This document shows, one piece after another, positions 1 to 13,772 of a stretch of 64,000 nucleotides of DNA. This stretch comes from Bolinopsis microptera. Its lineage: Eukaryota > Ctenophora > Tentaculata > Lobata > Bolinopsidae. Location: positions 2,316,501 through 2,380,500 of the forward strand of contig NC_087073.1 of assembly GCF_026151205.1 (NCBI RefSeq), in the 5' to 3' direction. The notes below the pieces were generated by a model, which saw nothing but the letters and a program-made list of their open reading frames with translations, was not told the DNA's origin and made no database searches. The position numbers and the translations under genes were made by a program. Position 1 is the stretch's first letter. The number at the start of each line of letters is the position of its first letter.

Positions 1-1944
1 GTGGAGCTGGCTCATGAGTCTAATTGCAGGGTAGCCGTGCGTGCGTGCAAGTAAATATTTTGTAAACAATGTTAGTATAAAGTTAACTTTTGCTTGGATA
101 TAAACATGCAAGTGTGAGGTAGCATAGTTGGCAGTGCACTGGTTTGTTGCTCAGATGGGTGAGAGCGAGGGTTTGTCTGAACCATCCTCGAAATCGTTGT
201 TACGTTGAAAACTGTAACTCAGCTCGATTATCATGTTACCTAGCTAGTAACTTGGTGATTGAACAGAGAGTGGAAAACCAGACGAAAGTAAAGATGAAGT
301 CTCGGGATCGGGGAAGCGGCTGATGATGGGCAAGAATAATTAAAGCGCCCTAGGCCGCTCCCCAAACCAGACCAATAACACATTTTCTGAAAATTTCTAA
401 TTTTCGAGGTAAAACTAAAGGTAACATTTTTAGCGACAAAATAGGCATATTTGTATGTTGTAGCTAGTATTAGTAATCAGTTGTATAACTCTCGTGCACG
501 CTGGCCGCGCGCGATCAAAAAAGGTTGCGCAACCAGCAACGTGTATCGAGTCATCTGATAAGCTACAACTCCAATTTTTTAAGAACAAATGTAATTCGAA
601 ATATGGCCAAACTGCAAACACAATCCGATAAAAATTAGCTCGAATCTCAATCCGATTTGCTACACGTTGTATATTTGTAGCGCGATGCATTACTGTGTAC
701 TTACTGTGTATTGTGAAAATTCTCACAGTCTCTAGAAAACAGTGGTACAAAAAATCCGAGCAAGTTTATTTTTATCGTACACCCCCTAGTCTTAGGTGCA
801 GCTGTAGGCGCCGCGCACAGGATCTATTTAATTGTTATCTTACAATTACATGTCACATTTCCCCTTAATTACTTATTTTGGGGGGCCCGCTCACTTTTTT
901 CATTCCCCCCAAATCTTCACATTCATTTTTAAAGAACATGATATGTGAAGCCCTGGGGTTCTCCGAAAGGAAAATTTAAGAAAAGATGGGCCCCCAGTTT
1001 TGGGGAGATGTTAAAGAAAACGGTTTCCCCCCAAAGGGGGCGATTTTGGCCAAAAAAATTTTTTGCCGCCGTAAAAGGCCGGGTTTTTCACACCCCATGC
1101 TTTAAGCTCTTTTTTTGGGACGGGGGCCGCCGTACATTTCCGATCTTTCCCCTCTAGGGGCCCCGGGCCCCCGGGGGTGAAACAAATGTGGAGAGAGGGG
1201 GAATCTTTTCCCCTTACTTTTTTGACTTTTTAAATTTTTTATTTGGGGAAACTTTTAGCTGCCCCTTTTCGGGAACCCAAAAAAAAACTAAAAATTGTTT
1301 CAAAAGACCAAAATTTTAAATGGCTGGAAAAGATGAAAAAAATAAAGGGCCTTTTCACTGCACCCTTGTGTGTTATATCAAGAAATTCATATGTGGCCTC
1401 TGATTGACATACGTTGCATGCCACTTTTTCTCTGATATTTGGATACGAAACATGTATCAAGCCTCTGAAAGTCGCACAGACTTCCGAATAGGCTCAAATC
1501 ATTGCATACTATTATGTCCATATTCATGACTAATTTTGTCTATAACTGACTAGAATGCAATTATAATGGTTTTCCAAGTTTATTGCCGAAAGAGAAGTGA
1601 AAATTCCCTTAATAAGTTGTCATTAATATTGATCAATATTATGAAACAAATCAACATGAGCCCAAGTATTTCGGATCATGCCATAAAAAATAAACTACAA
1701 TAACCCTGAAACCTGTCAATAACAAAAAACTATATTGGTTATTTATTAAAAAAATTTTGATAATCCCCAAATTATAAAGCATTTTTTTTTTTTTTTTTAA
1801 AAAATTAAAAAAGCAAAAAATGAAAAAAAAACCATCATCGTTTTAAAACCCTGGGGGTTGAGAAATCAGTAGTATGTCACAAAACCACCCCCTAATTTTT
1901 AAATTCAGCAAAATTTTTTGCCCTGACTCCCTAAACAGCAGTTT

Positions 1945-2746
1945 TTTGGTGTTTCCCCAAGGCCAAACCCCAATTTTTCCCTTAAAAAAATACTCGAAAA
2001 AGTTTGATTTCGAAACCCTGCTCTGCCAGGTCCCAACTTTCCATTGCCCGGGAAAAGAACTCGGGGTTATCTAAAATAAACCCCTAAATTAGTTTAAAAC
2101 ACTATCACCTTATTCCCCTGATTATAAATATTTCAAAAATTTTTGCCCGGGCCCCCATGGGACTATGGCTTGCTAAAATAGTAACATCGACTAATCTAAA
2201 ACTGAACTGAGAATCGTAAATATTACCAAAAATGAAAACGTTCCTCCCGGATGTGGAGATTTAAACAATTAACACTGGCAGGAAGCCTACCCAGGTGGAA
2301 AACTAACCTCGTCTAGTTTGTCCTGGTCAGCGAAATCAGACAGAACTCCAGCGATGTAAGCATCAACAGCAAATAGGGCATCTGTGAATCTGAACAGGAG
2401 TCAAAGGTTATTGTTACCGTTTTTAAATTTCTCAATAGGATGATATTTTGTCGAGACCACGAATAATTGAGATCAATTATTCGAGGTCTCGAAAAAAATC
2501 ATCATATTCCTGAATTTAAAAAATAAATTAAACAGGAGACAAACGAAAAATAAGCCAGAAACAGAGGAAAGCCAGACCTTATTAAAACATTAAAAAACTT
2601 ACTCTTCGGTGAGCCGTTGCCAGTTTGCCACCAAAAAATCCCAAGAAACCTCTCGTCCAAGCTTAGTTTGAGCGATACTCCGGCCCAGTATGTAGAGGGA
2701 GTCACTTCGACGCACTAAGGTAGGATCCAGGCAAAACTCGGAGAAA
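1945..2746 (-). CDS. Aminopeptidase C-terminal exons, clean copy (partial)
   Basis: Two clean exons are visible on the minus strand: 2603-2746 and 2308-2389. A third, noisy exon lies at about 1945-2060. The first encodes a segment with CLDPTLVRRSD, then GREVSWDFLVANW, typical of the ERAP1_C-like helical domain of M1 aminopeptidases. The second encodes FTDALFAVDAYIAGVLSD. The third, read with help from its copy near 10600, carries YESALQSIKGNIGWVLEK, which resembles the last helix of aminopeptidase N. Intron phases run 2, 2, 0. They continue exactly from the exon at 13773-13894, which ends in phase 2. These are therefore probably the true 3' exons of the gene at 13773-32050, separated from it by the degraded duplicate. 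Confidence 0.75.
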
Positions 2747-3192
2747 CTGAAGTGTAAATAAGAGCTGTGTAGTTGGAAAGTAAAAGTGGTCAGCGTACCT
2801 AGTGGTACACTGTGGTACACTGTGGTACCTAGTGGTACACGGGGGAACTAGGGGGAAAAAAAAAATTTTCCCATAAAAGGGGAAAATTTTGAAAATTTTT
2901 AAAACCCAAGACCCAAAAACCCTTTAATTAATTTTTCGATACGAAATCTTGATAAAAAAATTTTTGTAAAAATTTACTTTTTGACGTATCCTTTTTCCTA
3001 ATAAAGACCAAAGCTTGTTTAAATTGTTTGTTTTCACGGGCCCTGAGTCAAAAATTGGGGGAACTTTTTCCACAAAAGTTCCCCAGTTATCAAATAAAAA
3101 CATCAGAAACTTCTACAGCCCAAAACCCGTGTTCAGCATAGTGATTTTTTAAAAATTTGGTTTTTTTATTCCCAATCCGTTTTTTTTGGCTC

Positions 3193-3230
<38 letters not shown>

Positions 3231-3599
3231 ACACCCCTCGACTTCGAAAGGCCCCCGCAAAAGGGGACAGAAAAACATACTTTCAGCCTGGTAAAATAAA
3301 TAAGGTTTTCAGAAAATTTTTGAAAAGTTTCCCAATTTTTCCAGGGGGGGAAATCGGCGAAAAGGGGGGGTCGGCGGCGCGAAAGAGAAAAAACGGGTGA
3401 AAATATAAATTTTGAAATTTTAAAAAATGTTAAACCCTTAAACGAAATTTAGATTTAAGCATTTTTTTTGGGTGTCTTGTTTTTAAAATTTTTTATTGCA
3501 AATTTTTTTACTTTTTTCCCTTCCCTATTCGATTTTCGTCTAAATAAGCTTAAATAAAATAAAAGGGAAAAAGGTAAACAAAAACCGGGTTTTTAAAAA

Positions 3600-6500
3600 A
3601 CCCTTTTTGTTGGCGGGCATCATAGGTAATTTTTTTCCAGCTGTGGCTTTTAGCTTTGAAGTATTTCGGCCCCAATTCAAAAACATGTTTTAAAAAGGTC
3701 CCCCGGGTACTTGCTCTGCAATGCCCCAATTTGGAATGTTTAAAATTTTGGGCCCCAATAAAACACTCCCCGGGAAATTATAGCAGAAGAAATTTTGAAT
3801 GAAGTTTGAATTCGGGGTGAAAAAAAACGGGTGGGATGGGGATTTGGTCCCCACAATGAACATCACTGAAAAAAAAATTCTTTTTTAAATTTTTTTTTCC
3901 CCTCCTTGCCCCAAACCATTTTCTGACACCCACAAAACCTTCCCAATTGTTTTAAAAAGTGTCTCATCCTCCGAGAAAATTGGACGGCCACCCCCAAAAA
4001 CGGCCGACTGATCCTCCCTCAGAGGTAAAAAGCCTTTTCCCTCAATGGTAACCCCAAGTCATCAACTTTACAACCCGCTAAACCATGGGTTTTAACCCGG
4101 AAATAAAAAGCAAATTTTCCCGAAAAAAACCAGAAAGGGCCCTAAACCCTTCGGTTTTTAGACCCTGAGGGGGAGACAAATCTTTAAAAACATGTTAAAA
4201 ATTCAAATGCTGATTATTAAAGCGCCCTGATAATTCGACTGAAAAAAATTAAAAAACGTTCGAAAAAATTTTAAAGAAAAAAAAACCCTTTGTATTTTTC
4301 TTCATCCCTGATATTTTTCGTGAGCCTTTTCCTTTTTAAGATCAAAACGGGTGTTAAACGATGTAGTCCCCGCACTTTTTTCAGGTTGGGCCTGATAAAA
4401 GCTATAAAGTTCGGAAAATAAAACTCTTTTAAGGAAAGCGTGTCATGAGGTTTTCGGGCCAGGGCGAACTCGATATGGGCCTCCTGTCCATGTTTTCGAG
4501 GGGCACATACCCTTTGGAAACCTCTCACTTTCAGTGATTTTATTTTTTTTTTAAAACAAAAACCTTTGGAAATTACTATTAAAGCCCCAAGGGGGACTGG
4601 ATTTCTTGAAATTAAACAAAACCCCACTCTTTTGTTCGGGGCCCGTTTTTAAATAAAATCCAAAAAAGTTTTTTTAAGAGTGCCTTTTTAAAACACAGGA
4701 AAATTTTACCCGAAGGGATTTTTTGGGGTCCCCCAGCCCACACAAAACCCCTGAAATAAAAAACCGCCCTTTTTTTGAAAAAAAAAAAGGGGGGGGGGAA
4801 ATATGGTTGTCACAAACGCCCTTACCCCAAAAACAGAAATTTCTTTTGGGAAAGAGCCCCAAAAATTAAACACCTAAACTATATCTCCCACGATTTTTCC
4901 AGAGTACCCCCTTCTTAGCTCCTTAATTGTGTGAAAAATAGCAATTAATAAAAAGTATCAAAGGTGTGAACACAAATCAGACATTCCCTTTAAAAGAGGG
5001 AACACCATTGTGAAGGGGATTTGGGTCACATTTCATTACTTGTAAACGTAAATTTTCCCTTTGCCCAAACTGCCCCGTAAAAAATCACCCCTTTTTTTCC
5101 GCGTTACCGACCCCATACTTTTTTTCAGGGAACTCCTGATACCCACCCAAAAAGTTCCCCCATTGGGTCAAATTCAGTCCCACCCATGAACATTTTAGCC
5201 TGCCTAGCAACCCCGACCCCGTAAAAATTTCATTTTTATTAAAAACTCGGGGTGGGGGTAAACAAAAAAAAAATTTAAAAAATTTTATTTTCTGGTTTTA
5301 ATTTCGGGAGAAAAAGAAAAAAAAATTCTTTTTAACACAAAATTTTCTTTTTGCCCCTTGCCCCACTTTGCCCTTAAGTAGGAAAATGAGTCGAACTGAG
5401 CAGGATATGGGGTCAGGTTAAAAACCTTCGATTGAAGGGGGTGGGGAAAACTCATGTAGGATTCAAGGGCAAACCCCGGGGATTTGGGGGAAAAAGCCCT
5501 GGAAGCCCAAGCGGAAATAGTTCACATATTTCAACGCAGGTACAATTTTATCTTTTTTCCAAAATTAAATTGTAGTTTCGTTTAATTTTGCTAAGAAATA
5601 AAGCACCCCCTTTTTAACCCCACAAGGATGTTCAAATTAGAAATTAAATTTTGCGTTTAAATATGCCCCACCCCAAATTTTGGGGGCAAAATTAATAAAA
5701 AAACCCCCGAGGAAACCCCCCCGTATTTCCCCTGGGGTTTCAATTTAAACGGGCCCAAAAACCCAAACTCGCCCAAAAGAACCCGAACCCCTGTTTGCCA
5801 CAGCCCAATTCCCCCAAATTCGGGTGCCCCAGGTTTCCAAACCACGGGGTGAGCTGCTCGTGACCAAAAAACAGTTTTTAACCCTCTGGCTTTGTTTGTT
5901 TTAGGGTCCTTTCGGGGTCCCAAGCGGGGGGCGTCTCCTGGCTTGTTTTTTGTATGTTCTTTTTTGGGGGTCCCAGAGCGGGGCTGTCTCTCGGGTAAAA
6001 GGATCAACCCCCTTTTTCTCCATAGCCCCGCCCCGAATCAGGAAACCGCTACGGAATCTAGGGGGAAAGGGTTCCCAGAAAATCAAAAAAAGGGGTTATC
6101 TACTTGATTTTAAAAATTTTTTTTCCTCCGGCACAATATTTCGCAAAATTCCGGCAACATGAGGGCCATTAGCCTCGGGACGAACCAAAAACTTTTTTGG
6201 TTGGAAAATTTCAAAATGTAAAAGGGTCACGTACCAATTTTGGGAAGGGGGGAAGTCTGTCCCCGAAAAACCCTTTCGTACTCATCAATAATATTTGCTG
6301 TGTTTTTTGGGGGAGTAAAAATTTGCTCCGCATCAACAGCCCCTTTTCTCCCAAACAAGTTTTTTCCTAAATGATATTAAAAAAAATCTGAGGGGAAAAA
6401 TCACTGAAATCCCCAACCCAAAAATTTCATTGACAATTTTAAAGTTTTTTAATAGCGAGGGGGTTTTATCAGGGTGGGGGAATTTTCCCTAAGACTGAAG

Positions 6501-7585
6501 AAAATTTCACCTAATAAAAATTTAAATTTTTATCTACCTTTTTGGGGAATATTATAGGGGGTTTAATTTTAAATGACTGGGAAAAATTTAAATGCCCGGG
6601 GAAAAATAGGGAAAAATTTTTCCCAAAACCCCAAACCAAGCACAAAATGTTTTTACTTTTTGTTTCCCTTTACTGGGGGAACATTATAGGGGGTTTTAAA
6701 TTTTTTATGACGGGAAAAAAGGGCCCAAAATTTTTTCCAAAACCCACCATTTTACCCAGTCAAAAATTTTCCCCGAGAAAGGGAAAGTAAATTCAAAATC
6801 ATTAAATACGGATAATTAAAAATTTCGCCTTAATATCCACAATAAGTTTTTTTTGGACAGGGGGGGCCCAAACCTTGACTTTTTTTAAGTAATTTCCAAG
6901 GGATGGGTTCAGTGAAACTTAAATCTCAACAAACAAAAGCCACAAAAAAGTTGACATTTTAAAGGGCCCCCTTTCGGGAAAACAAATTTTTTTTCCTTTG
7001 TATCGCCCCACAGCATATTGCTAATTTTTGGGGGCATTTCCCCGGGGACTAGGGGGTGGGTAATTCTCCCGCTGTTATCTCCAGGAAAAGGGGGGTTTTA
7101 AAAAAGGGGGCTCACAAAACAGGGCCCATCATTTCCTGGCAGCTAGGGGTTCCTTTTTGAGAACCCAGTATTTTCCGGGGAGAAAAGCACAAATCCGGGG
7201 TCACGTGGTATTACATGTCAGGGTGGCTTTCGGGTTTGTAAAGCCACCCAAACTAAAAACTTTGAAAATTTTAATTTAACAAAAAATTTTGGAAAATTTA
7301 ATAAAATCAAAAAAACTTGTAAAGGGCCCACCCTTCCTTGTACTACCTGTTAAACCCCGTCCAGTCCTCAAACCCAAAAGGAGATTTCCCCTTTCGAAGT
7401 AGATTTTAAAATTTACCCAAAAAAAACTGATAAAAGAAAATGAATTTTTAAAATGTCGGAACATTAAAATTTTCCCCCACCCCCTTTGCCAACGTTTTCA
7501 GGAAAAAAGAGTTTAAAAACCGTGATAACTTTTCAGTATAGGTTTTTTAAAGTTGTCTCGTGAGCGTAAGAAGAAATTCCCATTA
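3600..7585 (-). pseudogene. Degraded copy of aminopeptidase catalytic exons
   Basis: This matches 13773-17265 exon by exon but with inflated homopolymer runs and frame breaks. Near 5960-6060 the string gggtcccagagcggggctgt corresponds to the active-site exon of the clean copy, yet the HELAH-type zinc motif cannot be read through. Around 5880-5960 a short stretch is also stuttered (duplicated internally). As written it cannot encode an enzyme. The error style (nearly every change lengthens or merges a homopolymer) looks like unpolished consensus, not mutational decay, so I would not treat it as proof of a real pseudogene. Confidence 0.7.
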
Positions 7586-8594
7586 AAAAAAAACAATGTT
7601 TGATTTACAAAAAGAATAGAAAGGGGCCCCGTTTCCACTTTTACAAAAATTGCACATGTAAAAATACATGACACAGGGGCTCCGTAAACCAAGCAGACGA
7701 TCGAGAGACAAACAGCTGACAAGAAAAAAACAAAAAAGTGATTCCGAGCGGGGTAAGAAGGGGAAAAGTAAAAGGTAGTAAATGTCCGAGGGGTGCACTT
7801 GTGCGGGGCTCCAAACTGGCACTTTTTGGTAATAAATAACCATACTGATATAATAAATTTCCCCCCAAATTTAATAAAAACAGTTTATACGGGCCCCTTT
7901 CTAGAATTTTCGCTTGGAGGGTTAAACAGCTTAAGACAAAATTTTTAACTAATCCACATTTCCCAAATCTTTAAACGATGAAATTGAAAATTTGTATAGG
8001 TTTTATAATATTTTAAAAATTTATGATTTTAGCTACCGACGGGGCCCGGGTTTTTGCGTGATTTTTGGGGAAATTTTGTTTTTTTCTGTTTTTTCAAAAA
8101 CTTTTCTTTTTTCAAAAAGGGAAACCCAAAAAGGGGCCCTTTTTCCCGGGTCAGTCCGATTAAAAAACCCTGAAGGGGGGTTCCCACATCCCGTCCGGGG
8201 CCCCGGTTTACTTAAGCAGTTTGTAGCTGTATAATAAAAAGCGAGTGGCAATAGATGAAAACTCTGCAGCTGCAGAATGAAAAAGTGTCCGCCTTTTTTA
8301 TTCCCAAACTAGCTTTTTTCCATTTTAAATCCCGGAGGCGCCATAAAGAAAATTTTTCCTTGGATACTTTTCACGGGACGCCCACAAAGATTCATTGGCG
8401 CTTTACTGGTTGAATATATACGCGTAAATTTTGGGAGCTATTATGCAAAACCCCATTAGGAAACCAAATAAGGCAAATTTAAGAGCTGAGCTAGCTGGGT
8501 TTCCCCCTATCACTTTCCACTACTGCACCCTAGCACTTGATTTTTTGAAACAGCTTTTTTAAAAACCGCCTTATACGGTATAATAAACAGGTAA
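7586..8594. other. Noisy spacer between duplication units, no gene seen
   Basis: Homopolymer-rich, low-quality sequence. Similarity to the clean aminopeptidase locus stops at about 7585, within the equivalent of 17265, and resumes with the second unit near 8595. Short open frames here have no recognisable domain and appear in several overlapping frames, as expected for noise. Confidence 0.5.
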
Positions 8595-10554
8595 AGCTAG
8601 TTCTGGGTTTGTGCCCCGCTGGGTACCGTGCGTGCGTGCAATAAATTTTTTTGTAAACAAGGTTAGTAAAAAATAATTTTTCCCTTGGAAAATAAACTGC
8701 AAGTGGAGGTAGCATATTTTGGAAAGTGCACGGTTTTTTGGCTCAAAAGGGGGAGAGCGGTCTGTCTGAACCATCCTCAAAATGGGGGGGTTTTTACTTA
8801 AAAAACTGAAAACCTCGGCCGTTTTATCATTTACCAAGCTATAAGGGTGATTGAACAGAGAGGGGAAAACCAACAAATTTAAAGATAAAGTCTCGGGACC
8901 GGGAAGGGGCCTGATGAGGGGCCCAAAAATTTAATTTAAAGCGCCCTGGGCCGTTCCCCAAACCAGACCAAAAACCATTTTTGAAAATTTTAATTTTTCC
9001 CGGGTTTAAAAAAATTTTAGCGCCCAAAATGGGCATATTTTTTAAGTTGTAACTATATTTAACTAAAGTAATCAGTTGTAAAAATCTCGTGAAACGCGGG
9101 CCGCCCGACAAAAAATTTTTTGCGCAACCAAAAAGGGGAAACGGGGTCATCTTAATAAGCAAACAACCCCCAAATTTTTTTAAAAACCCAAATGTAATTC
9201 GAAAAATGGCCAAACTGCAAACACAATCCGAAAAAAAATTTAAAGCTCAAATCTCAATCCGTTTTGCTATACGTGTATTTTTGTAGCGCAAATTGCATTA
9301 CTTTTGTACTTACTGGGTATTTAAAAATTTCTCCTAAAGTCCTAGAAAACAGTGGTACAAAAAATCCAAAGCAAGTTTATTTTTTTGGGGTACACCCCCT
9401 ATCTTGGGTTCAGCTTAGGGGGCCGCGCACAGGATTTTTTTTAAATTTGTTATCTTACAATTACATGTCGCATTTAAAAATTTAAACTTACGGGCCGGGG
9501 CTCAGCTTGCCCCTTCCCCCCTAATCTCCATTTTTTAAATATAAAAACATATATGTGATAGCCTGACCCCCCGGCTAGTAAGAAAAACAAAAAAAGGGGG
9601 GTAAACAGCCCCTTGGAGATGTTGAAGAAAGAGTAAGAGGGAACCGAAAGGGGGGCAAACTTTGGCCCAAAAAACTTTTTTTTGCCGCCTTTGGGGGCCC
9701 CTTTTTTTTTTCACACCCCTTTTCGTAGAGCTCTTTTTTGGGTAGGGCGCCCCCCGGACAGTCGTCGCGCCCCTAGAGCCCCTTTCCCGCGGTGCACAAA
9801 TGTGGAGGAGAGGAGGATATCATTTCTTACTTTCTTGTACTTATTATTTTTAATTTAAAGGGACTTTTACGCGCAGTTTTCGGGTAACCCAAAAAAACTG
9901 AAATTTTTTTCTGAAAACCGAAATTTAGGGCTGGAAAAGAAAAGTTAAACCGGGCCTTTTCACTGCCCCTTTTGTGGGGTTATACAAAATTAAATTTTGG
10001 GGCCCTTTCTGTTAAACAAAACTTTTTTGCATGCCTTTTTTTCCTCTGAAAATTTGGATACGAACATGTACCCAACCCTAAAAACCCAAACAGACTGCCC
10101 CGAATAGGCTAAAATCTTTGCATACTATTAGGGTCCTATTAAATGACAAAATTTGGGTCTAAAACCGGGACTAAAAATGCAATTTATTTTTTTCCCAAGT
10201 TTATTGCCGAAAAGAATAAAAATTCCCTTTAAAATTTTGGGTCTTTAAATTTTAAATAAATATTATAAAAAAAATCAAAAAGAGCTTTTTGGGGTCTGCA
10301 ACATAAACCATAATAAAAAAACTACAAAACTCTGAATACGTCAGAAACCTAAAACTATAGGGGTTTTATTTTTTTAAAATTTAATTAAAATCCCAAAAAA
10401 ATTTTTTAAAGCAAAAAATTTAAAAATATGGGGCCAAAAAAAAAAAAATAAACATCAGTCGATTTTTAACCCGTGTTGGGAAATCAGTGGGAAATTCAAA
10501 AAAAACATCCCCTAATCTAAAAAGGGGTTTTTTGGGATTTATTTCCTGAACGCA

Positions 10555-11390
10555 ATTTGTTTTTTCTAAAACCCAACCAATGTTTCCCTTAATACTCTGA
10601 AGAGCTGATTCGTAAGCTGCTCTGCCAGGTCCCAGACTTTTTTTTTCCATTTGGGCCCGGGAGAAAACTCTGTTATCTGAAATAAAAACCTAAAATTTTA
10701 GTTTAACACTATCACACTTAGTTCTCCTGATTTATAAATAGCTTTCTAATTTTTTTAAACCCGGGCCCATGGGACTAGGGCCCCTTTGCTAAAATAGTAA
10801 CATGACAAATTTAAACGAACTGGGGAATCGAAAATATTACCAAAAAAAAAAAGGGTTTCCTCCCGATTGTGGGGATTTAAACAATTAACACTGGCAAAAA
10901 GCCTACCCGGGTTTGAAAACAAAACCTCGCCCAAAATTTTTGTCCTGGTAAAGGGGGAAAATAAACCCAGAACTCCAGCGATGTAAGCATAAACCACAAA
11001 TAGGGCACTGTAAATCTAAAACACGATCAAAGGTTATTTTTTACCTTTTTTAAATTTTTTCTCAATGGGATAAATATTTTGCCCGAGAACAAAAATTGGG
11101 GGATCAATTTTTCGAGTCCAAAAAAAAATCATCATTTTCCCCTGAATTTTTTAAAAAATAAATTAAACGGGAAAGAAAAACGAAAAAATAAGCCAAAACA
11201 GGGGAAAAAGCCAGCCCCCTTTTTAAAACATTAAAAAACTTACCCCGGTGAGGGGTTCCCATTTTTCCCACCAAAAAATCCCAAAAAAACCTCTCGCCCC
11301 AACGGGGTTTGAGCAAAACCCCGGGCCCCAGTATGTAAGGGAGCCCCTTTTTCCGCCCACAAGGTGGGACCCCGGAAAAACCGGAGAAAC
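10555..11390 (-). pseudogene. Noisy copy of aminopeptidase C-terminal exons
   Basis: Degraded counterparts of the exons at 2603-2746 (here about 11243-11388), 2308-2389 (about 10926-11010) and about 1945-2060 (about 10555-10660). The last is better preserved here than in the first copy and shows AAYESALQSIKGNIGWVLEK, matching the terminal helix of M1 aminopeptidases. The other two cannot be translated through because of homopolymer inflation. Same caveat as for the other noisy copy: probably consensus quality and not biology. Confidence 0.6.
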
Positions 11391-12097
11391 AAAGTGTAAA
11401 TAAGAGTTTGAGTATTTGGGAAAAATTAAAAGGGGTCAGCGAACCTATGGTAAACGGGGTACACGGGTGGTAAAAACGGGGGTAACCGGGGGGACCCCTG
11501 GGGTACTATGAATTTTCAAAAAGGGAAAAATTTTTGTTTTTTTTTTAAAAGCAAGACCAAAAACCCTGAATTAATTTTTGAACGAAAATTCTTGAAAAAA
11601 TATTTTTGAGAAACTTATTTTTGGGAGGGGATCCTTGTCCGAATCAGACCTAAACTGAAAAATTTGTTTGTTTTCCCACTGGCTGAGCCCAAAATTTCCC
11701 GGGGATTTTTTCCAAAAGAATTTTTTCCATTTTTAATCTATAACAAAAAGGGCCCAATCAAAATTTCCCTACAAAACATAACCGTGTTCAGCATAGTAAT
11801 CTTAAACTCGGATTTGGGGCCCCCAAGCCGTTTTTATAGGATCAAATTTTAGCTTTTGCAACATTAAACACACCCTCGACTTCGAAAAGCGAAATGCTAA
11901 CGGGAAACAGCAAACGTATTTTCCCAGCCTTTTTCAATAATTTTTTTTCCCAGAAAAATTTTTGAAAAGTTTCCCAAAATTTTTCCATGGTGGGTAGCCC
12001 GGCAAACACGGGGGGGGGTGGGGCCGGCGCGAAAGATAAACACAGGTGCAATATAAATATGTAATTAATAATGTTCAACTTAACGCAATAGATTTAA

Positions 12098-13652
12098 GGG
12101 GAGATACACCAAAACCGTTTTTGCTCCGAACATCGATTTTATTTTATATTATTTTTAAATAGACAAAAAGAATAAGATTGTACCACCTTCAAAAATTTTT
12201 AAAAATATTCCCTCTTCGAGAAAAAAAATATTTTCTTTTCGAAAATGTTTTAAAAATTTGGAGAAGTCTGTCACTGTAATACCGAGAGTTCGGCCATTTA
12301 AAAAGTTTTTTGGGCTGATTTTTTTACTGAATATTACTTACACTCCGTACTAGAAGCCATTGAAAGGATTATATAATTTGAACAATAAATGACCAAGTTA
12401 CAGACCGAACACGGTGAAAAAATAAAATTGGGGATTTTGCCTACCACCAAAGTTGTACCATTTCACCACCCGCCCAGGTCATCAGATATCGCTTTCAAAA
12501 ATTCTTGTGAGTGTAGTTGATGATCATGGCAAGCTTTTTGGAACCCGGGAATTTCTCTCAATTTGAGTTTTTAAGCTATGCAATGTGGCCTCAAACGACT
12601 TAGTAAAATTCATCGTAAAAAAGGGCAAAAAAGGCAGAATTAAGGCTTAAAATGCCTATAACTCAGAAAGTATCAGTTTTTTTTGGAATAATTTTACAGG
12701 ATCGTAATCAGCTTGGTAAGGACGAATCTTTAGTACGACATTTGTAATATTCAAAGCCACAAAATTTGTTGTAGCGCGATGCGTTACTGTGCCGCGCCGC
12801 GCACTTAATAAGGCTTCTCACAGCGACAGATCTCCCTGGCTAGATCGGCGAGATGCGCTACTGTGCCGCGCCGAGCTGCCATGAATTGACATCGTCAATT
12901 AACAAAATTTGTAAAAAAATGTGTACAATTTGTACAAAATTTATACAAGGGGGGACCCTTGGTGTTCGAGCTAGAAAATTATTTAAGACAATTTGTCTTC
13001 TAAAAGCACCTATTTGTACTAAAAGATTCGTCTTACCAAGCTGATTACGATCCTGTAAAAATTATTTCAAAAAAACTGATACTTTTTGAGTTATAGGCAA
13101 TTTTAAGCCTTAGAATCTGGCCTTTTTGGCCCTTTTTTACGATGAATTTTTAATAAGTCCGTTTGAGAGGCCACATTGCATAGCTTAAAACTCAAAATTG
13201 AGAGAAATCCGGTTCCAAAAAGCTTGCCATGATCATCAACTACACTCACAAGATTTTTGAAGCGATATCTGATGACCTGGCGGGTGGTGAAATGTACAAC
13301 TTGGTGGTAGGGCAAAAATCCCAATTTTTATTTTTTCACCTTGTTCGGTCTGTACTTGGTCATTTATTGTTCAATTATATATTCCTTTCAATGGCTTCTA
13401 GTACGGAGTGTAAGTAATATTCAGTAAAAAAATCAGCCAAAAAACTTTTTAAATGGCCGAACTATCGGTATTACAGTGACAGACTTCTCCAAATTTTAAA
13501 AATTTTCGAAAAAGAAATATATTTTTTTCTCGATGAGGGAATATTTTTAAAAATTTTTGAAGGTGTTACAATCTTATTCTTTTTGTCTATTTTAAAAATA
13601 TATAAAATAAAATCGATGTTCGGGAGCAAAAACGGTTTTGGTGTATCTCCCC
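12098..13652. mobile_element. Foldback (long inverted repeat) transposon with TTAA target duplication
   Basis: Two arms of about 640 bp (12098 to about 12737, and about 13014-13652) are inverted copies around a spacer of about 275 bp. The ends read GGGGAGATACACCAAAACCG and its complement. TTAA flanks both sides (12094-12097 and 13653-13656). The paired copy of the locus has the empty site with a single TTAA at 3454-3457, so the boundaries are confirmed by comparison. No transposase frame is visible, so it is non-autonomous. TTAA duplication suggests mobilisation by a piggyBac-type enzyme, though the termini do not start with the usual CCY. It lies in an aminopeptidase intron. Confidence 0.85.
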
Positions 13653-13772
13653 TTAAGCATATTTGGTGTCTTGAGTTCAATTTGTATGCGTATCGTTTAC
13701 TTTTTGCTTCCTATGTCTGATTTTCGTCTAAATAAGCTTAAATAAAATGATAGGAAAAGTTAAACAATAAAC

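Larger units (their letters stand above)
1..7585. repeat. Tandem duplication unit 1 (3' half of aminopeptidase locus plus flank)
   Basis: The order of sequence here recurs at about 8595-17265. Positions 1-3450 match 8595-12090, and 3460-7585 match 13657-17265. Positions 1-860, 1360-1720 and 2160-2860 are clean. The rest of the unit is written with inflated homopolymers. An example is tgtccccgaaaaaccctttc here against tgtcccgtaaaatgtttc in the clean copy. Unit 2 has an extra 1555-bp foldback element between its two halves. Whether this is a true tandem duplication or two haplotypes joined by the assembler cannot be settled from sequence alone; the quality pattern favours the assembler. Confidence 0.85.

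Noticed and set aside
3600-8250. Small frames in the noisy region as new genes or a second aminopeptidase paralogue
   Set aside because: The sequence is a homopolymer-distorted copy of clean exons. Frames are random products of the distortion.
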